A stretch of 63,758 nt of DNA from Azospirillum brasilense (GCF_003349955.1 NZ_QLKQ01000043.1:1-63758); one strand, 5' to 3'. Positions 17,864 to 27,067 are shown, counted from the stretch's first letter. Notes: generated by a model not told the origin, from the sequence alone. Program-made: numbers and translations.

Positions 17864-19663
17864 ATGGCCGAAAACCAGGCCCCTGACGTCAAGCTTCCCG
17901 ACCCGGTGGAGATGTCGCGGGCGATGACCCGCATCGCCGAGCAGAGCCAGCGGCTGGTCACCGAATTCCTGTCCCGTCAGGCCTCGGACGGCGTCGGCGC
18001 GAAGAACCCCGACCCGATGGGCGTCGGCCATGCGTTCCTGGAGATGACCACGCGCATGATGGCCGACCCGGCCAAGCTGATGAAGGCGCAGATGACGCTG
18101 TGGCAGGATTACCTGACCCTGTGGCAGCGCACCACCCAGCGCTTCTTCGGTCAGGAGTCCCAGCCGGTCATCGCCCCGGCCAAGGACGACCGCCGCTTCA
18201 AGGATTCGGCCTGGGACGAGAACACCCTGTTCGACTTCATCAAGCAGTCCTACCTGCTGTCGGCGCGGTGGATGCAGTCGACGGTCAACGAGGTGGACGG
18301 GCTGGACGACCACACCGCCAAGAAGGTCGACTTCTACACCCGCCAGTTCGTCGACGCGATGGCGCCCTCCAACTTCGTCATGACGAACCCGGAGGTGCTG
18401 CGCACGACCATCGAGACGGGCGGCGAGAACCTCGTCAAGGGCCTGGAGCACCTGCTGAAGGACCTGGAGCGCGGCAAGGGCGAGCTGCGCATCTCCATGA
18501 CCGATTACGACGCCTTCCAGGTCGGCAAGAACATCGCCGTCACCCCGGGCAAGGTCGTCTTCCAGACCGATCTGATGCAGCTCATCCAGTACACCCCGAC
18601 CACGCCGGAGGTGAACAAGCGGCCGCTGATGATCGTGCCGCCCTGGATCAACAAGTACTACATCCTGGATCTGCGCGAGAAGAACAGCTTCATCAAGTGG
18701 GCGGTCGACCAGGGCCACAGCGTCTTCGTCCTGTCCTGGGTGAACCCGGACGAGAAGCTGGCCCAGAAGGGCTTCGAAGACTACATGTTCGAAGGCGTGC
18801 TGGCCGCGCTGGACGCCATCGAGAAGGTGACCGGCGAGAAGGACGTGAACGCCATCGGCTATTGCCTGGGCGGCACGCTGCTGGCCTCCACCCTGTCCTA
18901 CATGGCCGCCAAGAAGGATGACCGCATCAAGTCGGCCACCTTCTTCACCACCATGCTGGACTTCACGGAAGCCGGCGAGCTATCGGTCTTCATCGACGAG
19001 GAGCAGCTCACCATGATCGAGAGCCAGATGGCCCAGCAGGGCTACCTGGACGGCTCGAAGATGGCGACCACCTTCAACATGCTGCGCGCCAACGACCTGA
19101 TCTGGTCGTTCGTGGTGAACAACTACCTGCTCGGCAAGGACCCCTTCCCGTTCGACCTGCTCTACTGGAACAGCGATTCGACCCGCATGCCGGCGGCGAT
19201 GCACAGCTTCTACCTGCGCAACATGTACCAGAAGAACCTTCTGGCGAAGCCGGGTGGGGTGTCGCTTGGCGGCGTGCCGATCGACCTGCGCAACGTCAAG
19301 ACCCCGTCCTTCTTCCTGTCGGCCCGCGAGGACCACATCGCGCCGTGGAAGTCCACCTACATGGGCGCCCACCTCTTCTCCGGCCCGGTGAAGTTCGTGC
19401 TGGCGGCCTCCGGCCACATCGCCGGCGTGGTGAACCCGCCGGCCGCCGGCAAGTACTGCTACTGGACCAACACCAAGCTGCCGAAGGCGTCCGACGACTG
19501 GCTGGCGTCGTCGGAGCAGACCCCCGGCTCCTGGTGGCCGGAGTGGAACAACTGGGTCTCCACCTTCTCCGAAGGCAAGGTCCCGGCGCGCGATCCGGCC
19601 AAGGGCGGCCTGCCCGTTCTGGAAGACGCCCCCGGCTCCTACGCCAAGGTGCGCATCGTCTGA
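17864..19663 (+). CDS. phaC: Class I poly(3-hydroxyalkanoate) synthase
   Basis: A 599-residue PHA polymerase that joins 3-hydroxyacyl-CoA monomers into storage granules. The N-terminal PhaC domain is followed by an alpha/beta hydrolase core with the lipase-like box GYCLGG; the triad is C334, D490 (SAREDHIAPW) and H518 (ASGHIAG). The C-terminal region has the family block YCYWTNTKLPKASDDWL. Length fits class I (PhaC alone, no PhaE or PhaR subunit). It is a single-gene unit ended by a strong hairpin. No phaA, phaB or phaZ is adjacent. Confidence 0.97.
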   Translation: MAENQAPDVKLPDPVEMSRAMTRIAEQSQRLVTEFLSRQASDGVGAKNPDPMGVGHAFLEMTTRMMADPAKLMKAQMTLWQDYLTLWQRTTQRFFGQESQPVIAPAKDDRRFKDSAWDENTLFDFIKQSYLLSARWMQSTVNEVDGLDDHTAKKVDFYTRQFVDAMAPSNFVMTNPEVLRTTIETGGENLVKGLEHLLKDLERGKGELRISMTDYDAFQVGKNIAVTPGKVVFQTDLMQLIQYTPTTPEVNKRPLMIVPPWINKYYILDLREKNSFIKWAVDQGHSVFVLSWVNPDEKLAQKGFEDYMFEGVLAALDAIEKVTGEKDVNAIGYCLGGTLLASTLSYMAAKKDDRIKSATFFTTMLDFTEAGELSVFIDEEQLTMIESQMAQQGYLDGSKMATTFNMLRANDLIWSFVVNNYLLGKDPFPFDLLYWNSDSTRMPAAMHSFYLRNMYQKNLLAKPGGVSLGGVPIDLRNVKTPSFFLSAREDHIAPWKSTYMGAHLFSGPVKFVLAASGHIAGVVNPPAAGKYCYWTNTKLPKASDDWLASSEQTPGSWWPEWNNWVSTFSEGKVPARDPAKGGLPVLEDAPGSYAKVRIV

Positions 19664-19729
19664 TGTCCCGAATCCGGAGGGCGGTCCCCGCCCTCCGGAT
19701 GGCCGGACCGAAAGGGACGGCCAAAAGAG

Positions 19730-19760
19730 AAAGGCCCCGGACCGAAGTCCGGGGCCTTTT
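19730..19760 (+). terminator. Terminator of phaC
   Basis: A 13-base perfect stem around loop CGAA, core CCCCGGAC-CGAA-GTCCGGGG, ending in TTTTCCTTT. It lies 66 bases after the phaC stop. Confidence 0.9.
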
Positions 19761-19774
19761 CCTTTGTCGGCGAA

Positions 19775-19798
19775 AACCCCGGACCGAGGTCCGGGGTT
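19775..19798 (-). terminator. Terminator of the OmpA-like gene
   Basis: A 10-base stem AACCCCGGAC / GTCCGGGGTT with loop CGAG, read leftwards into TTTTCG. It shares its core with the phaC terminator 15 bases away, so the two hairpins look duplicated. Confidence 0.75.
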
Positions 19799-19825
19799 CC
19801 GTATCCCGAAAGGGATGCCTGCGCC

Positions 19826-20413
19826 TTACGACGACGGGGCGTTCGCACCGCGCGGCAGGATCTGCGCACGACGGTTGGACGGCTCGCGGACGTTCGGGCC
19901 GGTCTGCACCAGGAGCTGGCTCTCGCCCTTGCCCTCGGTGGTGATGGCGCCGGCGGCGATGCCCTTGGAGACGAGGGCCTGCTTCACCGCCTCGGCGCGA
20001 CGCACCGACAGACGCTGGTTGTAGGCCGGCGAACCCGAGGTGTCGGTGTGGCCGACGACATGGACACGGGCGTTGGCGCCCTTGCCAATGGCAGCGGCCG
20101 CATCGCCGATCACGCGATCGGCGGCCGGGGTGACGTTGGCCTTATCCCAGTCGAAGAACACGAGGTATTCGGTCTGGGCGCGGGCGGCCGGGGCCGGGGC
20201 AACCGCCGGAGCGGCGGCCGGCGGGCACTTGAAGCTGCCCTGGTGGGTGGCGTAGCCGCCATCCGCCGTGCGGACCGGGGTGTCGTTCCAGCCGATGACC
20301 GGGTTGCACCACTCGGCGGTGTCGGCGCTCTGGGCCTGAGCCCCGGCGGTCAGGCCGAAAGCGACGACGGCGGCCGGCACGACGGCCATGGTAGCGCGGA
20401 AGAAGCTGTTCAT
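19826..20413 (-). CDS. OmpA-family outer membrane/peptidoglycan-binding protein
   Basis: A 195-residue exported protein. The signal peptide ends AGAQAQ (cleavage near residue 28). A short spacer with two Cys (WCNPVIGW, FKCPP) and an Ala/Pro linker leads to a C-terminal OmpA domain (about 82-190) with VVGHTDTSGSPAYNQRLSVRRAEAV and the peptidoglycan-contact EPSNRRAQI. It should tie the envelope to peptidoglycan. There is no beta-barrel and no lipobox, so it is probably periplasmic. Convergent with phaC and ending at its own hairpin. About 210 bases of AT-richer DNA upstream should hold the promoter. Confidence 0.93.
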   Translation of the reverse strand: MNSFFRATMAVVPAAVVAFGLTAGAQAQSADTAEWCNPVIGWNDTPVRTADGGYATHQGSFKCPPAAAPAVAPAPAARAQTEYLVFFDWDKANVTPAADRVIGDAAAAIGKGANARVHVVGHTDTSGSPAYNQRLSVRRAEAVKQALVSKGIAAGAITTEGKGESQLLVQTGPNVREPSNRRAQILPRGANAPSS

Positions 20414-20626
20414 TTCTCCACTCCCTTAGAGACACACTCCCTACCGCTTGGTTCGCGGAGGACGAATCGCACAAACGATAGGACATATCGCGTGCATGTA
20501 ACGTGACAAAACGCGAAACATGTGGGGTTTGTCCACGTACAAACATACCCTCCGGAAGTCCTACACGTTTCGTGCCGGTGTCACTGTTGCTAGTATGCCA
20601 CAGTGCTGCGACGCACTAAAGAGGTA

Positions 20627-21184
20627 TTAGCCTTCTCTGTAGATTTGAGCAAGCCGCACGTAGTTCCGGATGTTTACCGGGAAGAAAGATGTGTCCTTTT
20701 CCGTAAGTGCACGCACGGGTCTTGCGGGACTTCCGGCCCAAAGTTGCCCGGAGGCCACACGCTTCCCGGGGGTCACCAGCGCCCCGGCGGCCACCATGGC
20801 ACCCGACTCGACGTAAGCCCCGTCCATGACGCAAGCCTGCATGCCGATGAAGCAACCGTTCTCCAGCGTGCAGGCGTGCAACAGGGCCATGTGGCCGATC
20901 GACACGTCGTCGCCGATGTAGGTCCCCTGCCCCGCCGAAGCGACGTGAATCACGGTACCGTCCTGGATGTTGGTGCGCGCACCGATTCGGATCTCGTTCA
21001 CGTCACCACGGATCGTGCAGCCGAACCAGACGCTGCTGCCCGGCCCGATCTCCACGTCGCCGATGACCGAGGCCGTCGGCGCCACGTAGACGCTGGGGTC
21101 GATCTTCGGATGCGTGCCCTGGAAGGGCAAGATGAGGCCGGACATCGCAGGCAATTTTTCCTCGGGCTGTTTCTCTTCGGTCAC
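20627..21184 (-). CDS. Gamma-class carbonic anhydrase-like protein
   Basis: A 185-residue left-handed beta-helix protein with hexapeptide repeats (such as IGDVEI, IGARTN, IGDDVS). Zinc-binding His residues are H80, H98 and H103 in VIHVAS and IGHMALLHAC. It resembles YrdA/PaaY and the gamma-CA proteins of complex I; enzymatic activity is plausible but not assured. The GTG start overlaps the argC stop as GTGA, so it is translationally coupled to argC. An internal ATG at residue 14 (MSGLILPF) is an alternative start. Confidence 0.92.
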   Translation of the reverse strand: MTEEKQPEEKLPAMSGLILPFQGTHPKIDPSVYVAPTASVIGDVEIGPGSSVWFGCTIRGDVNEIRIGARTNIQDGTVIHVASAGQGTYIGDDVSIGHMALLHACTLENGCFIGMQACVMDGAYVESGAMVAAGALVTPGKRVASGQLWAGSPARPVRALTEKDTSFFPVNIRNYVRLAQIYREG

Positions 21185-22233
21185 GGGAACAGCGGGGCCT
21201 GTTCGAGGCCAGTCGTCTCGCCCAGGCCGAACATGACGTTCATGTTCTGGATGGCCTGCCCGGAGGCGCCCTTCACCAGATTGTCGATGACCGAGACGAT
21301 GATGGCGCCGCGCGGGGTGCGGTCGGGGAAGACGCCGATCAGCGCCTGGTTGGAGGCGCGGACGTGGCGGGTTGCCGGGGCGATGCCCGCCGCCGTGACG
21401 TTCACGAAGGGCTCCGACTCGTAGCGCGCGGTCAGTGTGGCGCGCAGGTCGTCGGCGGTGACCCCGTCGGCCATGCGTACGTAGATCGTCGCCATCATGC
21501 CGCGGTTCATCGGGACGAGGTGCGGGGTGAAGCTGACCGTCACCGGGCGCCCGGCGGCCAGCCGCAGCTCCTGCTCGATCTCCGGCATGTGGCGGTGGTG
21601 GCCGACGCCGTAGGCGTTGAAGCCCTCCGACACTTCGGTGAAGAGGTTCTGCTGCTTGGCGTCGCGCCCGGCGCCGGAGACGCCCGACTTGGCGTCGATC
21701 ACGATGCCGCCCGGCTCGATCATCTCGTCCATCAGCAGCGGCAGCAGCGGCAGCAGCGAGCAGGTGGGATAGCAGCCGGGGTTGGCGATCACGCGGGCCT
21801 TGCGCACGCCCTGCCGGTTGAACTCGGTCAGCCCGTAGGCGACCTCCTTCTGAAGCTCCACGGCGCGGTGCTCATGCCCGTACCAGGTGGCGTATTCGGC
21901 GGGATCGGACAGGCGGAAGTCGGCGGACAGGTCCACCACCTTGATGTGGCGCGGCAGGCCGGCGATGACCTCCTGCGTGGTGCCGTGCGGCAGGGCGCAG
22001 AAGACAGCGTCCAGCTTGTCCCAGGCGACCTCCTCGATCTTGACGAGGCCGGGCAGGTTGAACTGGCCCAGATGCGGGAACACCTCCGCCATGGGCTTCC
22101 CCGCCTGTCGCTCGGCCGTCAGCGCGCAGATCTCCACGCCGGGATGGCGGAGAAGCATGCGCACCAGCTCGGCGCCGGTGTAACCGGACGCACCGAGAAT
22201 GCCGACGCGGATGGGGGAAGTGCTGTTGGCCAT
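21181..22233 (-). CDS. argC: N-acetyl-gamma-glutamyl-phosphate reductase
   Basis: A 350-residue enzyme for the third step of arginine synthesis, reducing N-acetylglutamyl phosphate with NADPH. It has GILGASGYTGAELVRML (11-27, cofactor site), the catalytic C154 in NPGCYPT, and PHLVPMNRGM further on. It belongs to the longer ArgC type (about 350 residues). The start at 22233 begins the homologous sequence; the frame upstream is shadow. It is followed without a gap by the carbonic anhydrase-like gene. A terminator separates it from rpsI upstream, so it should have its own promoter in the 70 bases before it. Confidence 0.97.
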   Translation of the reverse strand: MANSTSPIRVGILGASGYTGAELVRMLLRHPGVEICALTAERQAGKPMAEVFPHLGQFNLPGLVKIEEVAWDKLDAVFCALPHGTTQEVIAGLPRHIKVVDLSADFRLSDPAEYATWYGHEHRAVELQKEVAYGLTEFNRQGVRKARVIANPGCYPTCSLLPLLPLLMDEMIEPGGIVIDAKSGVSGAGRDAKQQNLFTEVSEGFNAYGVGHHRHMPEIEQELRLAAGRPVTVSFTPHLVPMNRGMMATIYVRMADGVTADDLRATLTARYESEPFVNVTAAGIAPATRHVRASNQALIGVFPDRTPRGAIIVSVIDNLVKGASGQAIQNMNVMFGLGETTGLEQAPLFP

Positions 22234-22302
22234 GGACGCTGTTCCTTTTGACGCACGGGGATGGGCACGGAACGGTGACGACGAGTGAAACAGAAACAAG
22301 AA

Positions 22303-22327
22303 AGGGGCGCCCCGTCGGGACGCCCCT
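22303..22327 (-). terminator. Terminator of the rplM-rpsI operon
   Basis: On the minus strand a GC-rich hairpin with arms AGGGGCGTCCC / GGGGCGCCCCT (one mismatch) is followed by TTTCTTGTTT. It lies 36 bases past the rpsI stop. Confidence 0.8.
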
Positions 22328-22363
22328 CGCTTGTACAGCAGTAACGCGGGTCCGCGGTAGGCT

Positions 22364-22846
22364 TTAGCGCTTCGAGAACTGGAAGCTGCGGCGGGCCTTG
22401 GCCTTGCCGTACTTCTTACGCTCGACGACGCGGGCATCGCGGGTCAGGAAGCCGGCGGCCTTCAGCGGCGGACGGAGCGCCGGCTCGAAGTAGGTCAGCG
22501 CCTTGGAGATGCCGTGACGGACCGCGCCGGCCTGACCGGACAGACCACCGCCGGCCACCGTGACCATCACGTCGAACTGGTCGGCGCGGTCGGTGATGCC
22601 GAACGGCTGGGCGATCATCATGCGCAGCACGGGGCGGGCGAAGTAGACTTCCTGGTCGCGGCCGTTGATGACGATCTTGCCGGAGCCCGGCTTGATCCAC
22701 ACGCGGGCGACGGCGTCCTTGCGCTTGCCGGTGGCGTAGGCGCGGCCCTGGGCGTCCAGCTTCGGGGCGACCACTTCGGCGGAGGCGGCGGCCGGAGCGG
22801 CAGCGATGTCCTTCAGGCCGGAAAGGGTGGTGGTAACCTGAGCCAT
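22364..22846 (-). CDS. rpsI: 30S ribosomal protein uS9
   Basis: A 160-residue small-subunit protein. The conserved core [26 protein letters not shown] and the C-terminal basic tail ending in SFQFSKR, which reaches the P-site tRNA, are both intact. A poorly conserved N-terminal extension of about 35 residues, rich in Ala, is typical of alphaproteobacterial S9. It starts 4 bases after rplM; both form the usual L13-S9 operon. Confidence 0.98.
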   Translation of the reverse strand: MAQVTTTLSGLKDIAAAPAAASAEVVAPKLDAQGRAYATGKRKDAVARVWIKPGSGKIVINGRDQEVYFARPVLRMMIAQPFGITDRADQFDVMVTVAGGGLSGQAGAVRHGISKALTYFEPALRPPLKAAGFLTRDARVVERKKYGKAKARRSFQFSKR

Positions 22847-22850
22847 TGGA

Positions 22851-23315
22851 TTACGCGCTCCGCTTATTCTTCGGGTTCATGGCCGCAACGTCGAGAGCGA
22901 CCGGCTGCTGCGCCTCGTGCGGGTGGGCGGCGCCCTTGTAGACCTTCAGGTGGGTCATCACCTTGCGGCCGAGCGGGCCGCGCGGAACCATGCGCTCCAC
23001 GGCCTTCTCGATCACGCGCTCCGGGTACTTGCCGTCCAGGATCTGGCCCTTGGAACGGCCCTTGATGCCGCCCGGATAACCGGTGTGCCAGTAGAAGATG
23101 TCGTCCTGGCGCTTGTTGCCGGTCAGCTTGACCTTCTCCGCGTTGATCACGACGACATGGTCGCCGCAATCCATGTGCGGGGTGAAGGTCGGCTTGTTCT
23201 TGCCGCGCAGGATGTTCGCCAGGATGCTGGCAAGCCGGCCGAGAACGAGGCCGTCGGCATCGACGACGTACCACTTCTTCTCGATGTCGGTCGGCTTCAG
23301 ATTGAAGGTCTTCAT
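22851..23315 (-). CDS. rplM: 50S ribosomal protein uL13
   Basis: A 154-residue large-subunit protein with [17 protein letters not shown] near the N-terminus and [10 protein letters not shown] in the middle, both diagnostic of L13. I chose the ATG at 23315 (MKTFNLKP) rather than the in-frame GTG two codons earlier. It is the first gene of the L13-S9 operon, with a clear sigma-70-type promoter upstream (23396-23425). Confidence 0.97.
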   Translation of the reverse strand: MKTFNLKPTDIEKKWYVVDADGLVLGRLASILANILRGKNKPTFTPHMDCGDHVVVINAEKVKLTGNKRQDDIFYWHTGYPGGIKGRSKGQILDGKYPERVIEKAVERMVPRGPLGRKVMTHLKVYKGAAHPHEAQQPVALDVAAMNPKNKRSA

Positions 23316-23395
23316 CGCCACACTCGTTGACTAAACGTGGATCGGCGGGCCACCGAAACTGGACGTTCAATCCCCGGGGCGCCGAAGCGGCCGGT

Positions 23396-23425
23396 TTTGT
23401 ACGCAGTGCATGGGGGGCCTGTCAA
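23396..23425 (-). promoter_or_regulatory. Promoter of rplM-rpsI
   Basis: On the minus strand the consensus -35 TTGACA (23425-23420) is 18 bases from TACAAA (23401-23396). The start codon follows about 80 bases downstream. Confidence 0.75.
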
Positions 23426-23511
23426 CGGAAAAATATCCGTTTCATATCAACACTCTACACGCACGGTATCATTTTACCGCGAAAGCAAAGCCATTGATAT
23501 CATTGATTTTT

Positions 23512-23982
23512 TCAGGAGATTTCCGGATCGTGGTATCCTGATACCGCGAGCGTCACCGGGTCGTGCGGCGGAATCGAGTAGGTGCCGGTGGCGTGGGCGA
23601 CGGGCTCCGGATCGCCCTCGGAGAACAGCAGGACTTCGCCATAGGCCAGCCGCTTGCCCATCTTCAGGATCCGGCAATCGGCGGTGATGGCGACCGGCGC
23701 CGGGCGGCGCAGGAAGTTGATGGTCATGCTGGTGGTCACCGCCAGCTCCACCCGCCCGATCAGGCTGAGCACGGCGGCGTAGAGCGCCACGTCGGCCAGC
23801 CCGAACATCGCCGGCCCGGTCACCGTGCCGCCGGGACGGACGAAGCTGTCGTTGTAGGGCAGCTTCATGCGCACGGTCCCGGCGCCGAGCTGCTCAATGG
23901 TGATCCCGTAATTGCCGACCAGCGGCACGCCCTCGCGAATCAGGGCTTCCAATTCTTCCGCGGACACGACCGGCGCGCTCAT
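23512..23982 (-). CDS. PaaI-type hotdog-fold thioesterase
   Basis: A 156-residue single hotdog-domain protein. It contains DSFVRPGGTVTGPAMFGLADVALYAA, where the Gly-rich turn and D64 match the catalytic region of PaaI-like acyl-CoA thioesterases, followed by TTSMTINFLRRP. It should hydrolyse an acyl- or aryl-CoA. The start at 23982 has GGTGAGGGA immediately upstream; an ATG ten codons earlier is weaker. It is divergent from the ECHDC3-like and CoA-binding genes, which may act on related thioesters. Confidence 0.9.
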   Translation of the reverse strand: MSAPVVSAEELEALIREGVPLVGNYGITIEQLGAGTVRMKLPYNDSFVRPGGTVTGPAMFGLADVALYAAVLSLIGRVELAVTTSMTINFLRRPAPVAITADCRILKMGKRLAYGEVLLFSEGDPEPVAHATGTYSIPPHDPVTLAVSGYHDPEIS

Positions 23983-24241
23983 TCCCTCACCTATGGCTTT
24001 TCTTATGGACACCCGATCATGGCGGACATCCCCCGGCCCGCCAAGCGTGTCGCGGCTCCGTGGATTTCACACAATCAGAGAACATCTGACAACGTTAAAT
24101 CTACAAATCAAATCAACAAATAGGTTGAGTTGCCCGCCTTGGCGTCGTTAGATGATCGGACCACACGCCCGGTTCCGTGGCGGGGACGGTCGGGGTACTG
24201 TTCCCGCCAACGATCAAAACATCCGGGAGGATTGGACAGCG

Positions 24242-25060
24242 ATGAACGACACCCCACCCGCCGACGGGCCCCTCATCGGCGACGACACGCCGCTGGTTCT
24301 CCGCGAGGACCGCGACGGGGTTGCGACCCTGACGCTGAACCGCCCGCAGGCGCGCAACGCCCTGTCCGTCGGGCTGATGGGCGCGCTGCAGGCGGAGCTG
24401 GACGCCATCCACCGGGATTCCTCGGTCCGCGCCGTGGTGCTGGCCGGGGCCGGGCCGGCCTTCTGCGCCGGGCACGACCTGAAGGAGATGCGCGCCAACC
24501 CGGACCGCGCGGCCTATGAATCGCTGTTCGTCCAGTGCTCCAAACTGATGCTGACGGTCAGCCGACTCCGCCAGCCGGTGATCGCCAAGGTCCACGGCAT
24601 CGCCACGGCGGCGGGCTGCCAGCTCGTCGCCACCTGCGACCTCGCCTATTGCGCAGACACGGCGCGATTCGCCACGCCAGGCGTGAACATCGGCCTGTTC
24701 TGCTCCACCCCCATGGTGGCGCTGAGCCGCGCCGTGGGGCGCAAGGCCGCCATGGAAATGCTTCTGCTCGGCGACCTGATCGGCGCCGACGAGGCGGAGC
24801 GCATCGGCCTCGTCAACCGCGCGGTGCCGGCCGACCGGCTCGACGCCGTGGTGGCGGAGGCCGCCGGCAAGATCGCCGCGAAGTCGCCGCTGACCCTCGC
24901 CATCGGCAAGGAGGCCTTTTACCGCCAGATCGAGCTGGGCGTGGAGGAGGCCTACGCCTACGCCGCCCGCGTGATGACCGAGAACATGCTGGCCCGCGAC
25001 GCCGAGGAGGGCATCGACGCCTTCCTGCAGAAGCGCCCACCGGTGTGGTGCGGTCAATGA
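24242..25060 (+). CDS. Enoyl-CoA hydratase/isomerase family protein, ECHDC3-like
   Basis: A 272-residue crotonase-fold protein. The oxyanion-hole segments are present: FCAGHDLKEM (near residue 77) and GIATAAGCQLVATCDLAY (near 120). The two catalytic Glu of true hydratases are not: the GCE position is GCQ and the second Glu position lies in TPGVNIGLF, where Asn is found. This pattern, including GLFCSTPMVALSR, matches the ECHDC3 group, whose reaction is not firmly known. So it binds an acyl-CoA but is unlikely to be a normal hydratase. It overlaps the next gene by ATGA and heads a three-gene set. Confidence 0.9.
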   Translation: MNDTPPADGPLIGDDTPLVLREDRDGVATLTLNRPQARNALSVGLMGALQAELDAIHRDSSVRAVVLAGAGPAFCAGHDLKEMRANPDRAAYESLFVQCSKLMLTVSRLRQPVIAKVHGIATAAGCQLVATCDLAYCADTARFATPGVNIGLFCSTPMVALSRAVGRKAAMEMLLLGDLIGADEAERIGLVNRAVPADRLDAVVAEAAGKIAAKSPLTLAIGKEAFYRQIELGVEEAYAYAARVMTENMLARDAEEGIDAFLQKRPPVWCGQ

Positions 25061-25575
25061 GCGGCCCCGCCCCCTCGCACGACGGCTACAGCGACGAGTT
25101 CATCCGCCAGGTCCTGGACCGGGTGAAGACCATCGCCCTGGTCGGCGCGTCGAACGACCCGGTGAAGGCCAGCTTCATCGTTCTGAAGTACCTGCGCGAC
25201 AAGGGCTACCGCGTCATCCCCATCAACCCGAAGCTGGCCGGCCAGACCATCCTCGGCGAGAGGGTCCACGCCAGCCTGTCCGACCTGCCGGAGCCGCCGG
25301 ACATGGTGGACGTCTTCCGCAACGCCACCGCCGCCGGGGGCGTGACCGACGAGGCCATCGCCATCGGCGCCAAGGTGGTGTGGATGCAGCTCGGCGTGCG
25401 CAACGACGAGGCGGCGGCGCGGGCCGAGGCGGCGGGGCTGACCGTCATCATGAACCGCTGTCCCAAGATCGAGCTTCAGCGCCTGTTCCACGAGATCGGG
25501 CGCATCGGCGTCAACTCCAACATTCTGACGTCCAAGAAGGCCGCACCGGCCAAATCCTTCAAAAAACTGATGTAA
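25057..25575 (+). CDS. CoA-binding domain protein
   Basis: A 172-residue YccU/CoA_binding_2 protein with a Rossmann-like CoA-binding domain. It reads TIALVGASNDPVKASFIVLKYLRDKGYRVIPINP, then DMVDVFRN and VVWMQLGVRND, and a conserved NRCPKIE near the end. It has no ligase domains, so its role may be as a CoA-dependent sensor or a carrier. Start codon ATG overlaps the previous stop (ATGA), implying coupled translation; metY follows 18 bases later. Confidence 0.92.
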   Translation: MSGPAPSHDGYSDEFIRQVLDRVKTIALVGASNDPVKASFIVLKYLRDKGYRVIPINPKLAGQTILGERVHASLSDLPEPPDMVDVFRNATAAGGVTDEAIAIGAKVVWMQLGVRNDEAAARAEAAGLTVIMNRCPKIELQRLFHEIGRIGVNSNILTSKKAAPAKSFKKLM

Positions 25576-25593
25576 AAAGCAGAGGAAGCCATC

Positions 25594-26883
25594 ATGAGCG
25601 AGCAGAAGTCCTTCGGTTTCGAAACCCGCGCCATCCACGCCGGCGCCGCCCCCGACCCCGCCACCGGGGCGCGCCAGACGCCGATCTACCAGACCACCAG
25701 CTTCGTCTTCGACGACGTGGACGACGCGGCCTCGCTGTTCAACCTCCAGAAGGTCGGCTTCATCTACTCCCGCCTGACCAACCCGACGGTGTCGGTGCTG
25801 GAGGAGCGGCTCGCCAACCTGGAAGGCGGCGCCGGGGCCACGGCCACCTCCTCCGGCCACGCCGCGCAGCTGCTCGCCCTGTTCCCGCTGATGGAGCCGG
25901 GCGACGAGATCGTCGCCTCGCGCAAGCTCTACGGCGGCACGCTCAACCAGCTCGGCACCAGCTTCCCGCGCGCCTTCGGCTGGAAGTCCGTCTTCGTGGA
26001 CACCGACCAGCCGGAGAACGTCCGCGCCGCCATCACCGCGAAGACCAAGGCCATCTTCGTGGAAAGCCTCGCCAACCCCGGCGGCGTGGTCACCGACCTT
26101 GAGGCCATCGCCAAGATCGCCGACGAGGCCGGCATTCCGCTGATCGTCGACAACACGCTGGCGACGCCGTACCTGATCAACCCGATCCAGTGGGGCGCCA
26201 CGCTGGTCGTGCATTCAACCACGAAGTTCCTGTCGGGCAACGGCACCTCGGTCGGCGGCGTGGTCATCGACAGCGGCACCTTCGACTGGGGCAAGTCGGG
26301 CAAGTTCCCCGCCCTGTCGGAGCCGGACGCCGGCTATCACGGGCTGAAGTTCCAGGAGACCTTCGGTCATCTGGCCTTCACCATCCACGGCCACGCCGTC
26401 GGCCTGCGCGACCTCGGGCCGAGTCAGGCGCCGCTGAACGCCTTCCTGACGCTGAACGGCATCGAGACGCTGCCGCTGCGCATGCAGCGCCACAGCGACA
26501 GCGCCCTGAAGGTCGCGCAGTTCCTGGAAAGCCATCCGGCGGTGGGCTGGGTCAGCTACGCCGGGCTGGAATCGTCCAAGTACAACGCTCTGGCCAAGAA
26601 GTACCTGCCCAAGGGTGCCGGCGCCGTGCTGACCTTCGGCGTGAAGGGCGGCTTCGACACCGGCGTGAAGGTGGTGGAGAACGTTCAGCTCCTCAGCCAC
26701 CTCGCCAACATCGGCGACAGCCGGTCGCTGATCATCCATCCCTCGTCGACCACGCACCGCCAGCTCTCGCCGGAAGGCCAGGCCCAGGCGGGCGCCGGCC
26801 CGGACGTGCTGCGCCTGTCGATCGGGCTGGAGAGCGTCGAGGACATCATCGCCGACCTCGACCGCGCCCTATCGGCCGCCTGA
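25594..26883 (+). CDS. metY: O-acetylhomoserine sulfhydrylase/aminocarboxypropyltransferase
   Basis: A 429-residue PLP enzyme of the Cys/Met metabolism family that makes homocysteine from O-acetylhomoserine and sulfide. PLP lysine is K211 in HSTTKFLSGNG; D186 (VDNTLATPY) supports the pyridine ring; YSRLTNPT (58-65) is the usual substrate/PLP segment. The internal insertion GTFDWGKSGKFP and the C-terminus with HPSSTTHRQLSPEG are typical of MetY rather than MetB or MetZ. It is the last gene of the small operon with the CoA-binding and ECHDC3-like genes. A short GCCGCCTGATTG direct repeat spans its stop. Confidence 0.95.
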   Translation: MSEQKSFGFETRAIHAGAAPDPATGARQTPIYQTTSFVFDDVDDAASLFNLQKVGFIYSRLTNPTVSVLEERLANLEGGAGATATSSGHAAQLLALFPLMEPGDEIVASRKLYGGTLNQLGTSFPRAFGWKSVFVDTDQPENVRAAITAKTKAIFVESLANPGGVVTDLEAIAKIADEAGIPLIVDNTLATPYLINPIQWGATLVVHSTTKFLSGNGTSVGGVVIDSGTFDWGKSGKFPALSEPDAGYHGLKFQETFGHLAFTIHGHAVGLRDLGPSQAPLNAFLTLNGIETLPLRMQRHSDSALKVAQFLESHPAVGWVSYAGLESSKYNALAKKYLPKGAGAVLTFGVKGGFDTGVKVVENVQLLSHLANIGDSRSLIIHPSSTTHRQLSPEGQAQAGAGPDVLRLSIGLESVEDIIADLDRALSAA

Positions 26884-27067
26884 TTGGCCGCCTGATTGGC
26901 CGCCGCCTGATGCCGGTTCCCCTCCGCCCGCCGCGGCGTCCGGCCCGGCGGGCGGGGGATACCCCGCAGGAGGTAGGCGTGACGCGAAGGGCTGAGCGCT
27001 GGCCGTTCCATTGACCTCCGCAGGTCATAGCACCGACCCTGAGACGAACAGGGCGGGGAAGCGGAGC

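Noticed and set aside
23528..23549. Palindrome TGGTATCCTGATACCG as another GntR-type site.
   Set aside because: The core differs (GGTATC-CT-GATACC), and it lies inside the 3' end of the thioesterase gene, not in a promoter.
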